Positions 36,160-47,695 of a stretch of DNA of 64,000 nucleotides are shown piece by piece; positions within the stretch are counted from its first letter, which is position 1; the number at the start of each line of letters is the position of its first letter. Below the pieces are notes generated by a model. It made no database searches and had not been told where the DNA came from. It was given only the letters and a program-made list of their open reading frames with translations. The stretch covers positions 1-64,000 of the forward strand of contig JADFUC010000552.1 of NCBI GenBank assembly GCA_019722365.1. Direction: 5' to 3'. The position numbers and the translations under genes were made by a program. This stretch comes from Lithospermum erythrorhizon. Taxonomy: Eukaryota > Streptophyta > Magnoliopsida > Boraginales > Boraginaceae.

Positions 36160-36340
36160 TTTAATAATAATAAAATTATAATAATACATAAAAATAAAAA
36201 TAATTATAATTATATTAATAAAATAATAATAATTATTTATAATCATAATAATTAATAATAATAATTATTATTATTATAATTAATGATAATAATAACTATA
36301 ATAATTAATAATATATTTTAGTAATCATATTTATTCTATT
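36160..36340. repeat. AAT/ATT-rich tract
   Basis: Irregular AATAAT and ATTATT runs that can fold back on each other (AATAATAATTATTATTATT). Similar in nature to 32,885-33,497. Confidence 0.8.
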
Positions 36341-36400
36341 CATATTAATAATATTTATTATTTATTTATCTATTGTAGTATTATTTATTTAATATATGAT

Positions 36401-37139
36401 AATAGATATAAATGAAACAAACAGGGAGTAAAGTTGTCGATACAATTTATAATTTAAAAGTATTTCTGAACTATTATCGCCTAAATATTTTTAGTATTGA
36501 TTTAGTTATAATTCGGTTTCGGTCTTTTAGTGTTAGATTTTCATCACTGTTTTAGATTTTCAGTTATAAGCAAACCTTATTAGTATACTATATATACGAT
36601 ACTTGATTAAAATGAGAATGATATTGCATTGTTTTGTCTTTTAAATTCTATTTTTTTTATCGGTCATTGTCATTTAAATTCTATTATTGTTATTGAATCG
36701 AACCTCGAATTTTAGGGTAACGTCAAGCGGTCATTAGAATAATCGCTAGCGTTAATAATTACATTTGTTTACGTTTATAAGCCAACTTTAAATTTTATAA
36801 AATAAGCATCTTTATCTCCGGTTTTTTAGTTGTCATCCTAACGATGTTCCAACTTAGTAAGAGGTAATTAATAATGAATTCATTCCTATTCATAAGTAAG
36901 CGACAAAATTTAATGAATGTGTGGTATTAGAAGTTTTATTATATGTACATTAAATAGGGGTTAAAAGGAAAAATCAAATGAAATGTTGCTATTGGAATTA
37001 TAAAGTGACAAGTATTTTAAAATAATTTTTTTATTAAAGGTAAACTTAAAAAAACCGAGGGAGTATTATCATCTTAATTTAAATGATAGAAAGATAACAT
37101 ATAATATTTTTTATCAAAGATAACGTTAATAACTTATTT
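36401..37139. other. AT-rich spacer with a possible MITE end
   Basis: No gene. ACCGAGGGAGTA near 37,055-37,066 looks like the right end of a Stowaway-type MITE; AACAGGGAGTAAAG near 36,421 may be another worn end. A matching left end was not found. Confidence 0.35.
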
Positions 37140-40100
37140 TTTATATTTTTGATTGGAGGTAGTCGTATTTATATAATCAGTCATGCGGCGATGGATAGCA
37201 ATAAAAATGACTTCTTCATATTGAAGCCAAACAATGACCTAACAACCGTCGGGTGAACCTAACGATAGTATAGCGACCGAAATCATAATATAAATACGCA
37301 TCAAGCAGATTTGTTATCTGACTCGAGTCAATAATAATTATTACATACAACGGAAACTTCAAGGAAGGTAAAAGTATGGTTGTTGAGGGTCTTGAGCCAC
37401 AATCGCCATCTTCGGCCAGTGCTGTGACTACTCGACGATAATATACAGATCCATTCATGACAACGCCCTGAGCATGGCTTGCCATACATGGGGAAAATAG
37501 GGAGTCAACTAAAAAGCTGAGTGAAAATAAATATCACAGAAGTTAACCTACGTCGATACAGATAAGACAATTTAGATATACTTTATTTAGAGACTATATA
37601 CCCACAGTATTATTTTATAAAGTTCTTTCATAATCTTTTCTTATTGACTTTCTAATAACACAGATAACCCTTTTCACGTCAACAAGCTTTCAAGTCTGCC
37701 TTAATCATGAGAGGTATTTCTCACATCTGTTATCTTTACGAGTATAACTAATTCTGATAATATACTTTCAAGCAAAATAACTTAAACATATATACTTGTC
37801 TCTCATGCTCATATACAACTTCAATCAACATCTTTAGTTCAGCACAAAGTACTACTCCCGATTACAAATCATACTCCTCCTATGTGTGACTATTATTCTA
37901 TTAAGATCTTCAATATATCATTCTTAATATGGTGACGATATATCTTAATTCGGAATGCCCAAAATAAATTTATCTTAAAATTCTCCATTTAATAGATATC
38001 TGAACATTTACTCAGTAATTGTCGAGCGATAGAGTGGTTAGATCAGTGCTTATATTCTATATGAATCCGTTTTCCACCGTATATATAAAATATCATCAGC
38101 GTCGTGACAGTTACCATAAACTTAGATTTATAATTTACGCTATTATAATTTCAAAGGTATCTCGTCCATTAGCCACTAATATATATATATAACACTAAAG
38201 AAATGATAATCATTGAAATATAACTTTTGAATACAAATAGTTCTTAATAGTGTGTCTGAAATAGAGTACAGCAATGAAAGCCTTTGTTATGGTAGCAATA
38301 TGAATTGTGAATAGACATCGTGATCAAATGAATAAAATACATATATACGGGATTATCGGATAAAGGTAAATGCAAACATAATTACGTGAAAGTCTTGTTC
38401 TTGCGCAGACTAATAGAGGGTTCCGGCCAATCACCCAAATGAAATCCACGGAGACTCGGCGTCATTATGTCATCGTGATACCTTCTCTACCATCAGCGAG
38501 TATCTGCGTATACAATACGCATATAAATCCGTCTACCTGCGGGGAATGGATCGCTAATAAACACAATATCTTTTAGAAGTAAGGCCGCGCAGTATAAGGC
38601 CATCGACAATGCGCCTGGCGAAAGTGATCAAAGACTCGCTTTGACTCTTATACCGTAGTATAAGGCAAACCATGGCCCATCTAGTAGTATAGAGACCCAC
38701 CTTGAAACATGATACCTGCTGACCAACGTCGAAAAGAGAGTCGTACCCATTTCTTTATGCAGTATAAGGCCAAACCCTTGTGACCTCTACAATATAGGCC
38801 ACACACCGACAATCCTGGCAGCATCCAGCGTCAAAGAAGTGCATTACCGCTCTTATACCAGTATAGGCCAAACCGCGCCTTATCTGCATTAGTATATGGG
38901 GCCAATAAATCGCATATCACTTGAGGAAGGAGAGTCGCTGTCACTTGGTAATCACGTATGGGTGTATCTGTGCTCAAATCATACATAGCTCAATGACACC
39001 TGCGATAACAGCTAACTTTACTTCTGACAAATAGCAGCATTAAATCAGCAGGTAGTATTGATATGACCGCGCTTGAGGCCACATCGCTCTACATAGGCCG
39101 TCGAGGCCACACTTAAATACCACAGTGGGCAAGGCCTGAGGGCCACAAAATATAAGTTGGGGCTTTCAGCGTAACACCGAAACCGGCCTTGATCTTTGCG
39201 GGGAATAGAATCATAATCATATTAGGCTCGCACATGTCGTACAACCATTACATGTATACCCATTCCCGTAATCATATCAAAGGGCAGCTATACACCATTC
39301 CCTTTTATAATTATATTACGAAGACACATGCACCACTTTACGTAGTATATTACAAGGACAGGTACACCATTTAAAGGAAATGCGTAAAATTATGGCAATG
39401 AGATAAGTACTCGCTGGGTTCCCTTGTCGATTTACGCTATCGATCAAAAGTGCCTTCTCGCGTTCGCGTCTAATCCACCATACCAGTACAATTACTACTT
39501 ATAGCACAACTAATAATATAGCATTCTACCCGATATACATATAATCTCGTACATTTTAATAACCAATAAAGTTTCCCCTCGACCTATTCGACTTAAGTTG
39601 TGACACCACAATAATAAGTCGAGTTCGATTACTAGTTTTCAAAGACCTAACATTCCGATGTTAACCTTCAATCATCCTGCGTTTTCTAATCATCTTTAAT
39701 CTCAAATCAATTCACTATCCAGCTTTACAAAACTCATGCAATATCTGAACATTGTGACATTACTCCGTCAAAATGATAAGCTTTACACCTCAGAAACAAA
39801 TCTCTAAATATAGACATCAAGAATTTTGCTTTATCATTTAAACATTTAGAAAAAAGTCAACAAAAGTCTAACCGTGATCTCGACATCTTTATTATGCAAT
39901 GATAATTACTCATTATTATATGATAATCTGAAACTTGAATATGTGATTCATCATAATAAACATCATGCCATTTCAGAGAATCAGCTCAAATTCCCAAAGT
40001 CAACATCCTCCAAACTCAAAATACTCCAAAATATTCGAACTTTTCTTGCATAAGCAATGAATCTACAAGAAATTTTAGGGCCAGCTGTGAAATTTGGAAG

Positions 40101-40550
40101 AAAATTGAAGAAATTTTCGGCCCAGGAAAGCAGAGGGATTCGGCCCATTTCAGCCTGAGGGAAAGAAAGAAGAAGAACTTTGGACTGATGATAATTGCAA
40201 GGATAAGTATAAAAAGAGTTTCGGCAGGTCATCACAAAGCATCTCGAAACTTTAACAGCCGTTCGGTTTTCGGTTTAGTTTCTCGTCTCGGTTTAACAAC
40301 GCCATTTCAGCATAGAATTTAGCTTGCTTTAAATAATATCGTGCCATCTGATTAAAACTTTAAATTCTCAAAGCGAAAATATCTTTAAGCAGGCCGATTA
40401 TTTAGAGCTTCTCGACTCCGATTTCAAAGATAAATTCTTCCATGACAAACACTACTAAATTTATAAATGTAATTGGCTAAAAAAATTTCGCAATGTGTGT
40501 CGCCGAAATTAATTATATCCGGGTCCCGCATGACCCGAAAAAATAAATTT
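37140..40550. mobile_element. LTR-like block of Ty3 type, copy 2
   Basis: Non-coding, richer in CG-containing words than the flanks. It contains a roughly 100-bp tandem repeat (38,594-38,940), an ACTACTCGAC...GGGAGTCAACTAAAAAGCTGAGTG stretch split over 37,428-37,525, and an end near GGGTCCCGCATGACCCGA (40,521-40,538), an inverted-repeat word. These features resemble long Ty3 LTRs of asterid and other dicot genomes. Terminal TG/CA bases and target duplication were not established. Confidence 0.4.
38594..38940 (+). repeat. About 100-bp tandem repeat with AGTATAAGGCC core
   Basis: Cores at about 38,597, 38,659, 38,761 and 38,861 (AGTATAAGGCCATCG, AGTATAAGGCAAACC, AGTATAAGGCCAAACC, AGTATAGGCCAAACC), with CTTATACC or TCTTTATGC just before them and GTCGAAAAG-, GTCAAAGAAG- or GATCAAAGAC-like words in the body. 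The first unit is shorter (about 60 bp). Weaker AGGCCAC words continue to about 39,145. Confidence 0.65.
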
Positions 40551-40582
40551 TTTTTTTTTTTGTAGCGGGTTGTACAAACATA

Positions 40583-40795
40583 TACTCCTGTTTCAAATTA
40601 ATTGGCGTTTTGGAATTTCGTGTGTCGAGACTTTGTGTAAATTATTTTATTCGCTGTCAATTATAAAATTGATGTCATTGGATTCGTTTTATAATCATAA
40701 TAATATTATTTTATAATTTTCATAATATATATAAGTAACTAATGTCGTTAAAGTTGTGTCTCGAAAAGTCAATTAATTTAAAATGGAGGTAAGTA
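40583..40795. mobile_element. Stowaway-type MITE
   Basis: A 213-bp element with ends TACTCCTGTTTCAAATTAAT and, as inverted complement on the right, TACTTACCTCCATTTTAAAT. The inverted arms share (T)TTnAAATTAATTGnC and a second pair, GTGTCGAGAC against GTCTCGAAAAG. TA dinucleotides flank it. It has no coding capacity. This is the usual structure of Tc1/mariner-derived Stowaway MITEs. Confidence 0.7.
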
Positions 40796-40820
40796 ATATA
40801 GGAACCGCTGATGTACCACA

Positions 40821-42971
40821 GTAGGGTTGTAAGCAGTCGAACCGTACGAGCGTGGTAGGTTCGAGGTCGACTCGACACCCATGAACCTTAAGGTTCGGTT
40901 CGACTGAAAACCTCAAACCTTATGGCATTTAGGTTTTGGAGTTCGAGAGGATCGAGGTTCAGGCAGACATGTTCTAGAAAAGTTCGAATTATTCAAAGAG
41001 TTAAAAAAAAAAATTGTTCAATGTAAAATTTGATTAAAACTAGAACTTTACCTATGATTCGGTTGAGGTACTACAAAATACTAACTAAATACACGGTAGC
41101 CTAGATATAACCTTGGCTGAGGGGAGGGTGAATAAGGTTTAGAGATTACAAATTATTAGCTTTCGAGTTGTAATTTAATAATGCGGAATTAACAAATAAT
41201 GGAATAAAGATTAATGTGATAAACACTGGCTTCGAGAATGATAGTCAATAATTTAAATCAAAATGATTATGACTAATAATAAGACTCTTGAAAGTAAAGT
41301 AAAAGAGAAAGACAATACTACCGCGATTTTAACGAGCATTTCCCTCTTTGCTCGGCCAGTCGACACCAACCTCGGGATTTTGGCAAAATGTACGCTTGAA
41401 GAAATGTTTGAATCTGCTTTTAAGCAACTTCTCTGAGACTATTATCCAACCTTTCAGCACTCCATTAGAAGTGACCCCAGCTACCGTAGGATTTCAACTC
41501 TAATCTTCCTAGATTAGGAACGAGAACCATAGGATTTCAACACTACTACTCAACTTAGAATAGCAGACCACATGCTTCGCGCGCAAGGATTTCGCTCAAA
41601 CAAAATAAAGGAATTGAGATATTACACTTTTCCCCCATGTGACTGAAACTCTCTAAAGATAATGAAGAATTAAATGTAGGAGTTATGACTTTTGCCTTTT
41701 TGAATTCAAGGAATTGCTCGAAATTAGGTCAAAAAATTATCGAAAGTTCTTGTTGTTTTTAAAGGAAGGAGCTTTATATAGACCGCACAAAATTTTAGAA
41801 ATTTGAAAACAGCCAGCATCGTGACCCACTATCGAGACCGGGGGGATCTCGAGGTCTGGTCTTGAGACAGGAACCCTCGATGGGGTCTCGATGGTTCGAA
41901 TTTTCCTTCTAAAATAAAAGATCGTTTCGAACCCGATTCTCGAGAAGCAGTAATGGCAGTCGTTTGTGCGAGACTTAACAATGAATCAATCATACTTGGG
42001 ATTGAAACTACAGGACTATCCGTTTTAAAACTATTAAAGATTAAATCGCAAAAGCTCATTACTCGCGTATTTAAAAGCGACGATATACTAGAGTGTAGAG
42101 TTTTCACTTCCTAAACTGTACATAAGCGATAAAGAGCAGAACAAGCGAAGGAGCTTGGCGTTTGTTAGACTCATCCCATGGCGACCTCAGAGCATCCCGT
42201 CGATATTTTAAGTGCTTGAGCTTATTAAAGAATAAACACGAATACCGTTAAACAAAGCGGGATTAGTTAGATTAATCAATTCGTTATCTTCAAAAAAAGG
42301 TTTGAATCGAATACCCATTATTAATGATACCTAACTAGAAAAAAGGAAAAGAAAAAAGAGAAGAAGAGAAAACTCTTAATCAATACCTAATTAAAGTAGA
42401 AATCTAATTAAAATACATAATTGAACCCAAAAAATAATGTCAATTGTAACAATTGAGCATGAAAACATCAAATTGAAATCTTAATTAAAATCCCAAAATC
42501 AAAAAATGAAATTGAAAACTTAATTTAGAACCCGATTAAAGATATTTAATTGGAGACAAAAGAGGATAGATCATGTCGGAAAGATGGTGACGAGTAGATA
42601 GAATGGTGTGAAAGATGAGGGTTGAGGTGGTGGTGGGAAAAGTAAGATTTGGTAGAGGCGAAAAGGAAGTGGAGGACTCAAGGTGCGGATTCTTTTCGAT
42701 GGGCCGTGCAGGGGGGGGAACTTGGGCTCGGTGGTTCGATCATGTGTTATTTGGGTGTTGGGGTTTGTTACTAGAGAGGAGGAGATATGTAACTAATGGC
42801 CTAATAGGTATGTAATGGGGCTTATATATTTATGGTGATGTATGGATGAGAACATGTTCGAATAGTTCGCTCAATGGGCTTCATCTGTCAGCAGAATCGA
42901 AGATTCGAATCGGTATTCCGAGTAGAATATTTTGAATCGAATCTAACGTTTGGATTCATTTACAACCCTAC
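40821..42971. mobile_element. Non-autonomous hAT-like element
   Basis: The terminal inverted repeats GTAGGGTTGTAA (40,821-40,832) and TTACAACCCTAC (42,960-42,971) are a perfect 12-bp pair. Just inside, the left end has TCGAACCGTACGAG, GGTTCGAGGTCGACTCG and GGTTCGGTTCGAC, and the right end has ATCGAAGATTCGAATCGG and GAATCGAATC, the usual subterminal words of plant hAT elements. No transposase is recognised inside. A matching 8-bp target duplication is not evident, so it may be old. Confidence 0.6.
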
Positions 42972-43929
42972 TCTAAATGATAAAGCTTAAGTAACAAACA
43001 GCAACCTTATCAATCATAGTAAGATTGATTAAATTACAGATATCAATCACATAATATAAGCTAACTCGCCATAATATTATCAATCACATAATATTATCAG
43101 TCCACATAGTAAGTTTGATTCAATGATAAAACAAACATAATATTATCAATCACATAATTTTGTAGGGGTACAAATTTTGGAGTACACTACAGCTGCAAAT
43201 GTAAATTAAGAAGCAAATCAAGGCCAATCAAGATCTATGAATACATAATTATTATTTATGAAAAGATCAATCACATAGTTTTTTGTAGAATTTTAAATTT
43301 GAGTACACTACATGCAAGTAAATTAGAGAAGCAAATCCTTGAGGCAATCAATCTATGGTCATAATTATTATTTATACACTGATTTTATAATTATCATTTA
43401 TAGTAAAAACAAGTTCAAAGAGCAAGTAATATATTTTAATAAATATTAAGTAACATAAAAAATATTAATATTTAAAATTAAAAATTAAACCATCAAATTC
43501 AAGTAAATTTGACAATCTTACAGTATTCATATCATCTAGATGTTTTAATAATAATTTGTTTTCAACGTGTTTTATATTAAACGCATGAATTATAATTAGT
43601 TAAGTGCATTATTACTGTTTGGTTCGTAGCAAAATTCAAACAACGTACAAACCAACCATCCCAATCCCCCACAAAAAAAGAATAAAAAATAGTAGTAGCA
43701 AACTATGTCTCATATGGGTACAGCTCATTCTCATCTTCTCATATTCGTATTCAGTGAATTCAGCCTCTATAATTCATATTAAAATCAATTCATAACTTCT
43801 ATTAAATTGAAAACAATAAAAATTAAACACATTGCATTGTAATCTTTTTTGAATTATGCAGTAATGCAAATAAAATTTTTATTATTTATGATAAGTGCGT
43901 AATAAAAGCTTATTATAGAAGAAATTGCT
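42972..43929. other. AT-rich spacer with direct repeats
   Basis: No gene. TCAATCACATAATATTATCA-type words occur several times between 43,044 and 43,160, followed by the 120-bp tandem repeat listed separately. Confidence 0.5.
43148..43385 (+). repeat. 120-bp tandem repeat, two diverged copies
   Basis: Copies at about 43,148-43,267 and 43,268-43,385 share TCAATCACATA, GAGTACACTAC, AAGCAAATC, GGC(C)AATCAA and CATAATTATTATTTAT. Confidence 0.8.
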
Positions 43930-45790
43930 TGATGTACGGGTTTTATCGAATCAGAAGGATCGACTATCCAAACTATAATTACTTAGGCGTTTGTTAGCCG
44001 ATTTATAGAGATGCTCTGGTTCTTGGCTTGACTTGATTTAGTCTTGATAAACATTATAGGCTTGACTTGGCAGTTTGATTTGATTTGATTTGATTTGAGG
44101 AGGCAAAACACAGTTGATTTGAGGCTGGTTGATTGGTTGACCCATTAACTTTAGTTTGGATAAGCTCTGAGTTGGATATGTGTCTGAAATTAGCGATGTA
44201 TGGATTTGAGGCCAGTGCGGACTTGGATATGGATGCAGTGGAAACTTTAGCGGCTATTCTCGTGTCTGGCGATGCGGAGTGCTTTGAACTTTGATCTACG
44301 GTCTATGTTAGACTTGATGGACTTCACTACCGAGTTTCTAGCAGTGTGACTGTTTTGAGTCTTATTGGTGGGCTTTGGATTCTCATTTCAGTCTTAGCTT
44401 TTGTGGTGTGACTATGTGGCTTGAGAGACCCAACTGTCTTTGTGAGCGGGACCAGAGCCTTGATATGACACTTGATTTGAGATAGAACTCGAGGCTTGGT
44501 ATTAATGGAGTAGTAGGAGGCAAGCGTTGAAACTGGTGGCGCTTAGATGTTGTGGAGTGTGACAAGGATGGCAGGTGGGTGAGTGAGATTTGGCGCCAGC
44601 TTGGACTTGATTTAAGCTTTGAAGTAGCGTTATTTACAAACATACTACAACGGTTTCGCTTGACTTGTTTCTTTGCTGAGATGGTCGGTATGAAGGTGGG
44701 CGCTGACCTTGTTGATGATCTTGATCAAGCCCAAACAAAGAAACTTTAGTGGCGTGTTTAAAATAGAAGCGAATCCAACTAGGGTGAGCGCTCGGTGTAT
44801 TCTATATACGGAACTTGATGAATCAAACTGAGGTTTTGAGGTATTAAGTATAAGATTTATGTGAATGTCGGGGCCATTTAGCTTATTCACGAATATTCAA
44901 GCATTCTTGAGAATCTTTAAATCGGATACCAATGATTTTGCTTAAACTTGAAGAACTGTGCGTTTGTCTGATAATCGTTCAGCGCCTATTTTGGTCAATA
45001 CGGAGGTGTTTTCAGCCAGCGTGGTGTTTTCTTTGGCGGTTTAGCTAGAAATCTGTGGGTTTTCTACATATTTTCTCAGTGTTTGTATTTTTGTGGTTGA
45101 ATGTGATGATTTTTGTGATGATTTTAAAACTTTGAGAATGGGAGGGAGCATTTATAAATCTTGTAGGCTCAATCTTCTTACAGTTGATTAGTTTATTTTC
45201 GGGTGGATTATGATTTTGACGGTTGAATTTTGAGGCGAATCTGGTCGATGGGATAATTTAGGAATTACTTGGTGTCAGTATTAAAATAGGTGCCTATTTC
45301 ACACATTTCAAGCCTATAAAGAAGGTTAAAGTTAACTTTACAGGTCGAAATCGTTTTTAAAGTATTATTGCGGATATTTTTGGGCGCTTGATTTTGAACC
45401 ACATGAAGATTATGAGGTCTTGATTTTGAACTCCATAACCCGAAGTCTTCGTATTTTGAACCGGTTTCTAGATTATGTATTTTGAGCCACGTAGCTTTCG
45501 GAATGTTCCTTATAACCGGCTTTGTCAAATGGAATTGGGGTTTTCGAGCCCTAATTTGCTTGACGTTAATGAAATTTGTTTTCGGGAGTACTATTCGAGT
45601 TCAAATTTAGGGACATTAATCTAAAACCACTTATTTTTTAGCCGATTAATTCAAGGGAGCAGTTCAAGAGTCCTTGTTCGATCAGGATTTGATTTGAATT
45701 TAGGAGAACCCTAATTAAATACGTGTGTCTTTAGTGGCTCGAGTTTTAACTAATTTTGATTAATTCATCTAAACTAATTTAATTTTTATT
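43930..45790. repeat. Repeat family B, copy 2
   Basis: Second copy of the repeat at 26,740-28,200, same orientation: CGGGTTTTATCGAATC near 43,938, TTGACTTGTTTC then GGTCGGTATGAAGGTGG near 44,680, GATGATCTTGATCAAG near 44,713, GGCGTGTTTAAAATAGAA near 44,752, GATGAATCAA near 44,817 and TTCGATCAGGATTT near 45,678. It contains runs of TTTGATTTGA. Non-coding in all frames. Confidence 0.55.
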
Positions 45791-47156
45791 TTAATAAATA
45801 TACTATCAAATACTCCATGGAGCAGTCAATGATAGATTAATAATTAAAAAACAAGAACCACAACTACTTCAACCTACTTCTATAGAAATCAATAGTTTGT
45901 GATCTTATAAATTTAAATTTAAATTTAATTGGATCTCAACTGCAACGCTCTCACTGTACCCAAAGGCTCTAGTGGCAGAGATGTCGAATTGTATAAAAAA
46001 AATTGTTAAAAAGTTAGTGCCGCAACTATTGTTTCAGTGTTGTGATTTTTTTATTTATATCAAAGCGCCATAATCATCCTTATCTTTTCCTCATCAACAT
46101 GATTTTCAATCATACGATCAAGAACTTTTACCAAGCTTCAGTCTTTGACCATGGATCATGTTGTAAATTCGATAAGATTTGTCATCAGATGAGATAAGAT
46201 TTTTATAATTTGGTCAATATTGTGATTAGATTCGTTGACTATTTTTTTATGAAAAACAAAAATTATAGTGTTTCATGATAAAGAAAAAAAAAATTGAATT
46301 TTTATTTGATCGTTGGGAAATTGGCGTTTGAATTAGTCCGACCTAATCGAACCAGTTCAAGCCTTACTAGATACGACTCGAAATTTTTAATACTATCTTT
46401 CGATCACAACTTTTCGAAAAAAGTTCGAGCACTTTTAAATAAGTCAAAACTGATCGAAATAAAATTTGAAAAAAAAACCGACTCGGCTTCGATCCGAACT
46501 ATACAAAAAAGTAAGTACTCGACTCGATCCGATCCGGCTCGAAATATTCTCCCAAATGTTCATATTAGATTCTACAGGATCTTTGAACTCAATAATAATA
46601 AGGTAAAGTGACTAATAACAGAAATAATAGCGGTTCAAACTACCATTCTGGCTTCATAATCAAAAGCAAATAATTATAGTTTAATAATAATAGCATTATG
46701 ATAATTTTCTAGTAGGATCGAATTACATGTCTCAAGTGTCGATTATAAAATTAATGATTGTCTCGATTTAAAACAACGGGTTGAGCTTTCGAGATAAGAT
46801 CCCTGTCGTGTGATCGAGTTTTCCGTGCATTAAGCCATATTGGGAAATATGTTGAAACCATCAAAAGAAAAAATGAACTATCAAAATCAATTTGATTATC
46901 GAGGATAAAATTTTCCCGATTGAGTGAACTAATTACGTGCTATTCATTTTGATGTTTAGTGAAATACAGATGAAACTACTAAGTTCGTCTATGATTCTTG
47001 TACCAATTAATATTTAGAAATACAAGTAATAAGAAATGAATCGAATATGTTAATAGTCAAGATTAGTCACATTGTAGATTTGTAGCCCCAAAATTTTCAA
47101 CATTATGATTGATAAAGCAGAATTTCTATGAGATGTGGGTTAGTTTTCCACACGTA
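45791..47156. other. AT-rich spacer
   Basis: No recognised gene. A 105-codon open frame at 46,294-46,611 (+) has no domain and lies in sequence with CGACTCGATCCGATCCGGCTCG-like words (near 46,518), more like the subterminal part of a DNA transposon. Confidence 0.4.
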
Positions 47157-47695
47157 GTAGGGGTGGATTCGAGATGGGTTAGATTTTCACTTTTGTAAGT
47201 AGAGGTGGATTCGAGATGGGTGGGTTAGATTTTCCACAGTAGGGGTGGATCGAGATCGAATATTTTTTCGAATATTTGCATTAGCGTTTGAATTCGAATA
47301 TTCAAATTCAAATGTTGTCGAATACAAATCGAACTTGAATCCTATTTTCCATTAGAATAGTAGCGAATCTCGAATATGAATCATTTGGAAGCTGGATAGA
47401 TATTTTATTAATTATATGGATAAATAAAAACAATCGAATGTGCTCATTTAGAATTCGAACCGAATATTCGATTCGAATTCGAATATTATATATATTTTAT
47501 TAATTATATGAAAATATGTATATTATAATTCGAATATAAAATATGACGAATATCGAATTCGAATATTGATAGAATGGTATATATCGAATAAATTTAATTT
47601 TAGTATTAGATTTGAATAAGTCGAATACGTTGTAAAAATTCGAGTCGATAATATTCGATTGAATTAGGTTCGATTAGATTAAATTATCAATCCTA
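47157..47695. mobile_element. TTCGAATA-rich element with triplicated left end
   Basis: From 47,239 to about 47,695 the sequence is dense in TCGAATA, ATTCGAAT and GAATTCGAATAT. The left end TAGGGGTGGATCGAGAT (47,240) and the inverted right end TAGGATTGATAATTTAATC (right boundary about 47,695) are similar, as in small hAT- or Mutator-like MITEs. Two more copies of the left end (GTAGGGGTGGATTCGAGATG at 47,157 and GTAGAGGTGGATTCGAGATG at 47,199) precede it, spaced 42 and 40 bp. Confidence 0.5.

Larger units (their letters stand above)
33498..36400 (+). mobile_element. LTR-like block of Ty3 type, copy 1
   Basis: Begins TGTAACACGGCAAG at 33,498, the common start of plant Ty3 LTRs. It has no coding capacity, a (AT)n run, many CG-containing words typical of LTR U3, and an AAT-rich tract at about 36,160-36,340 near its presumed 3' end, a feature known in some LTRs of this class. 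The layout CAACAACTACTCGACTGAAAG followed by AAAACTGCGTGA resembles the block near 37,420-37,520 in the next LTR-like unit. The 3' end (TTACA) was not found, so the right limit is approximate. Confidence 0.4.

Noticed and set aside
33498..40550. One complete LTR retrotransposon with LTRs at 33,498 and about 37,140
   Set aside because: The two LTR-like blocks nearly touch, no gag-pol sequence lies between them, and their similarity by eye is limited to layout and a few words.
46294..46611. 105-codon + strand open frame
   Set aside because: Low-complexity K/S/R/N content, no homology recognised, and embedded in transposon-like subterminal words.
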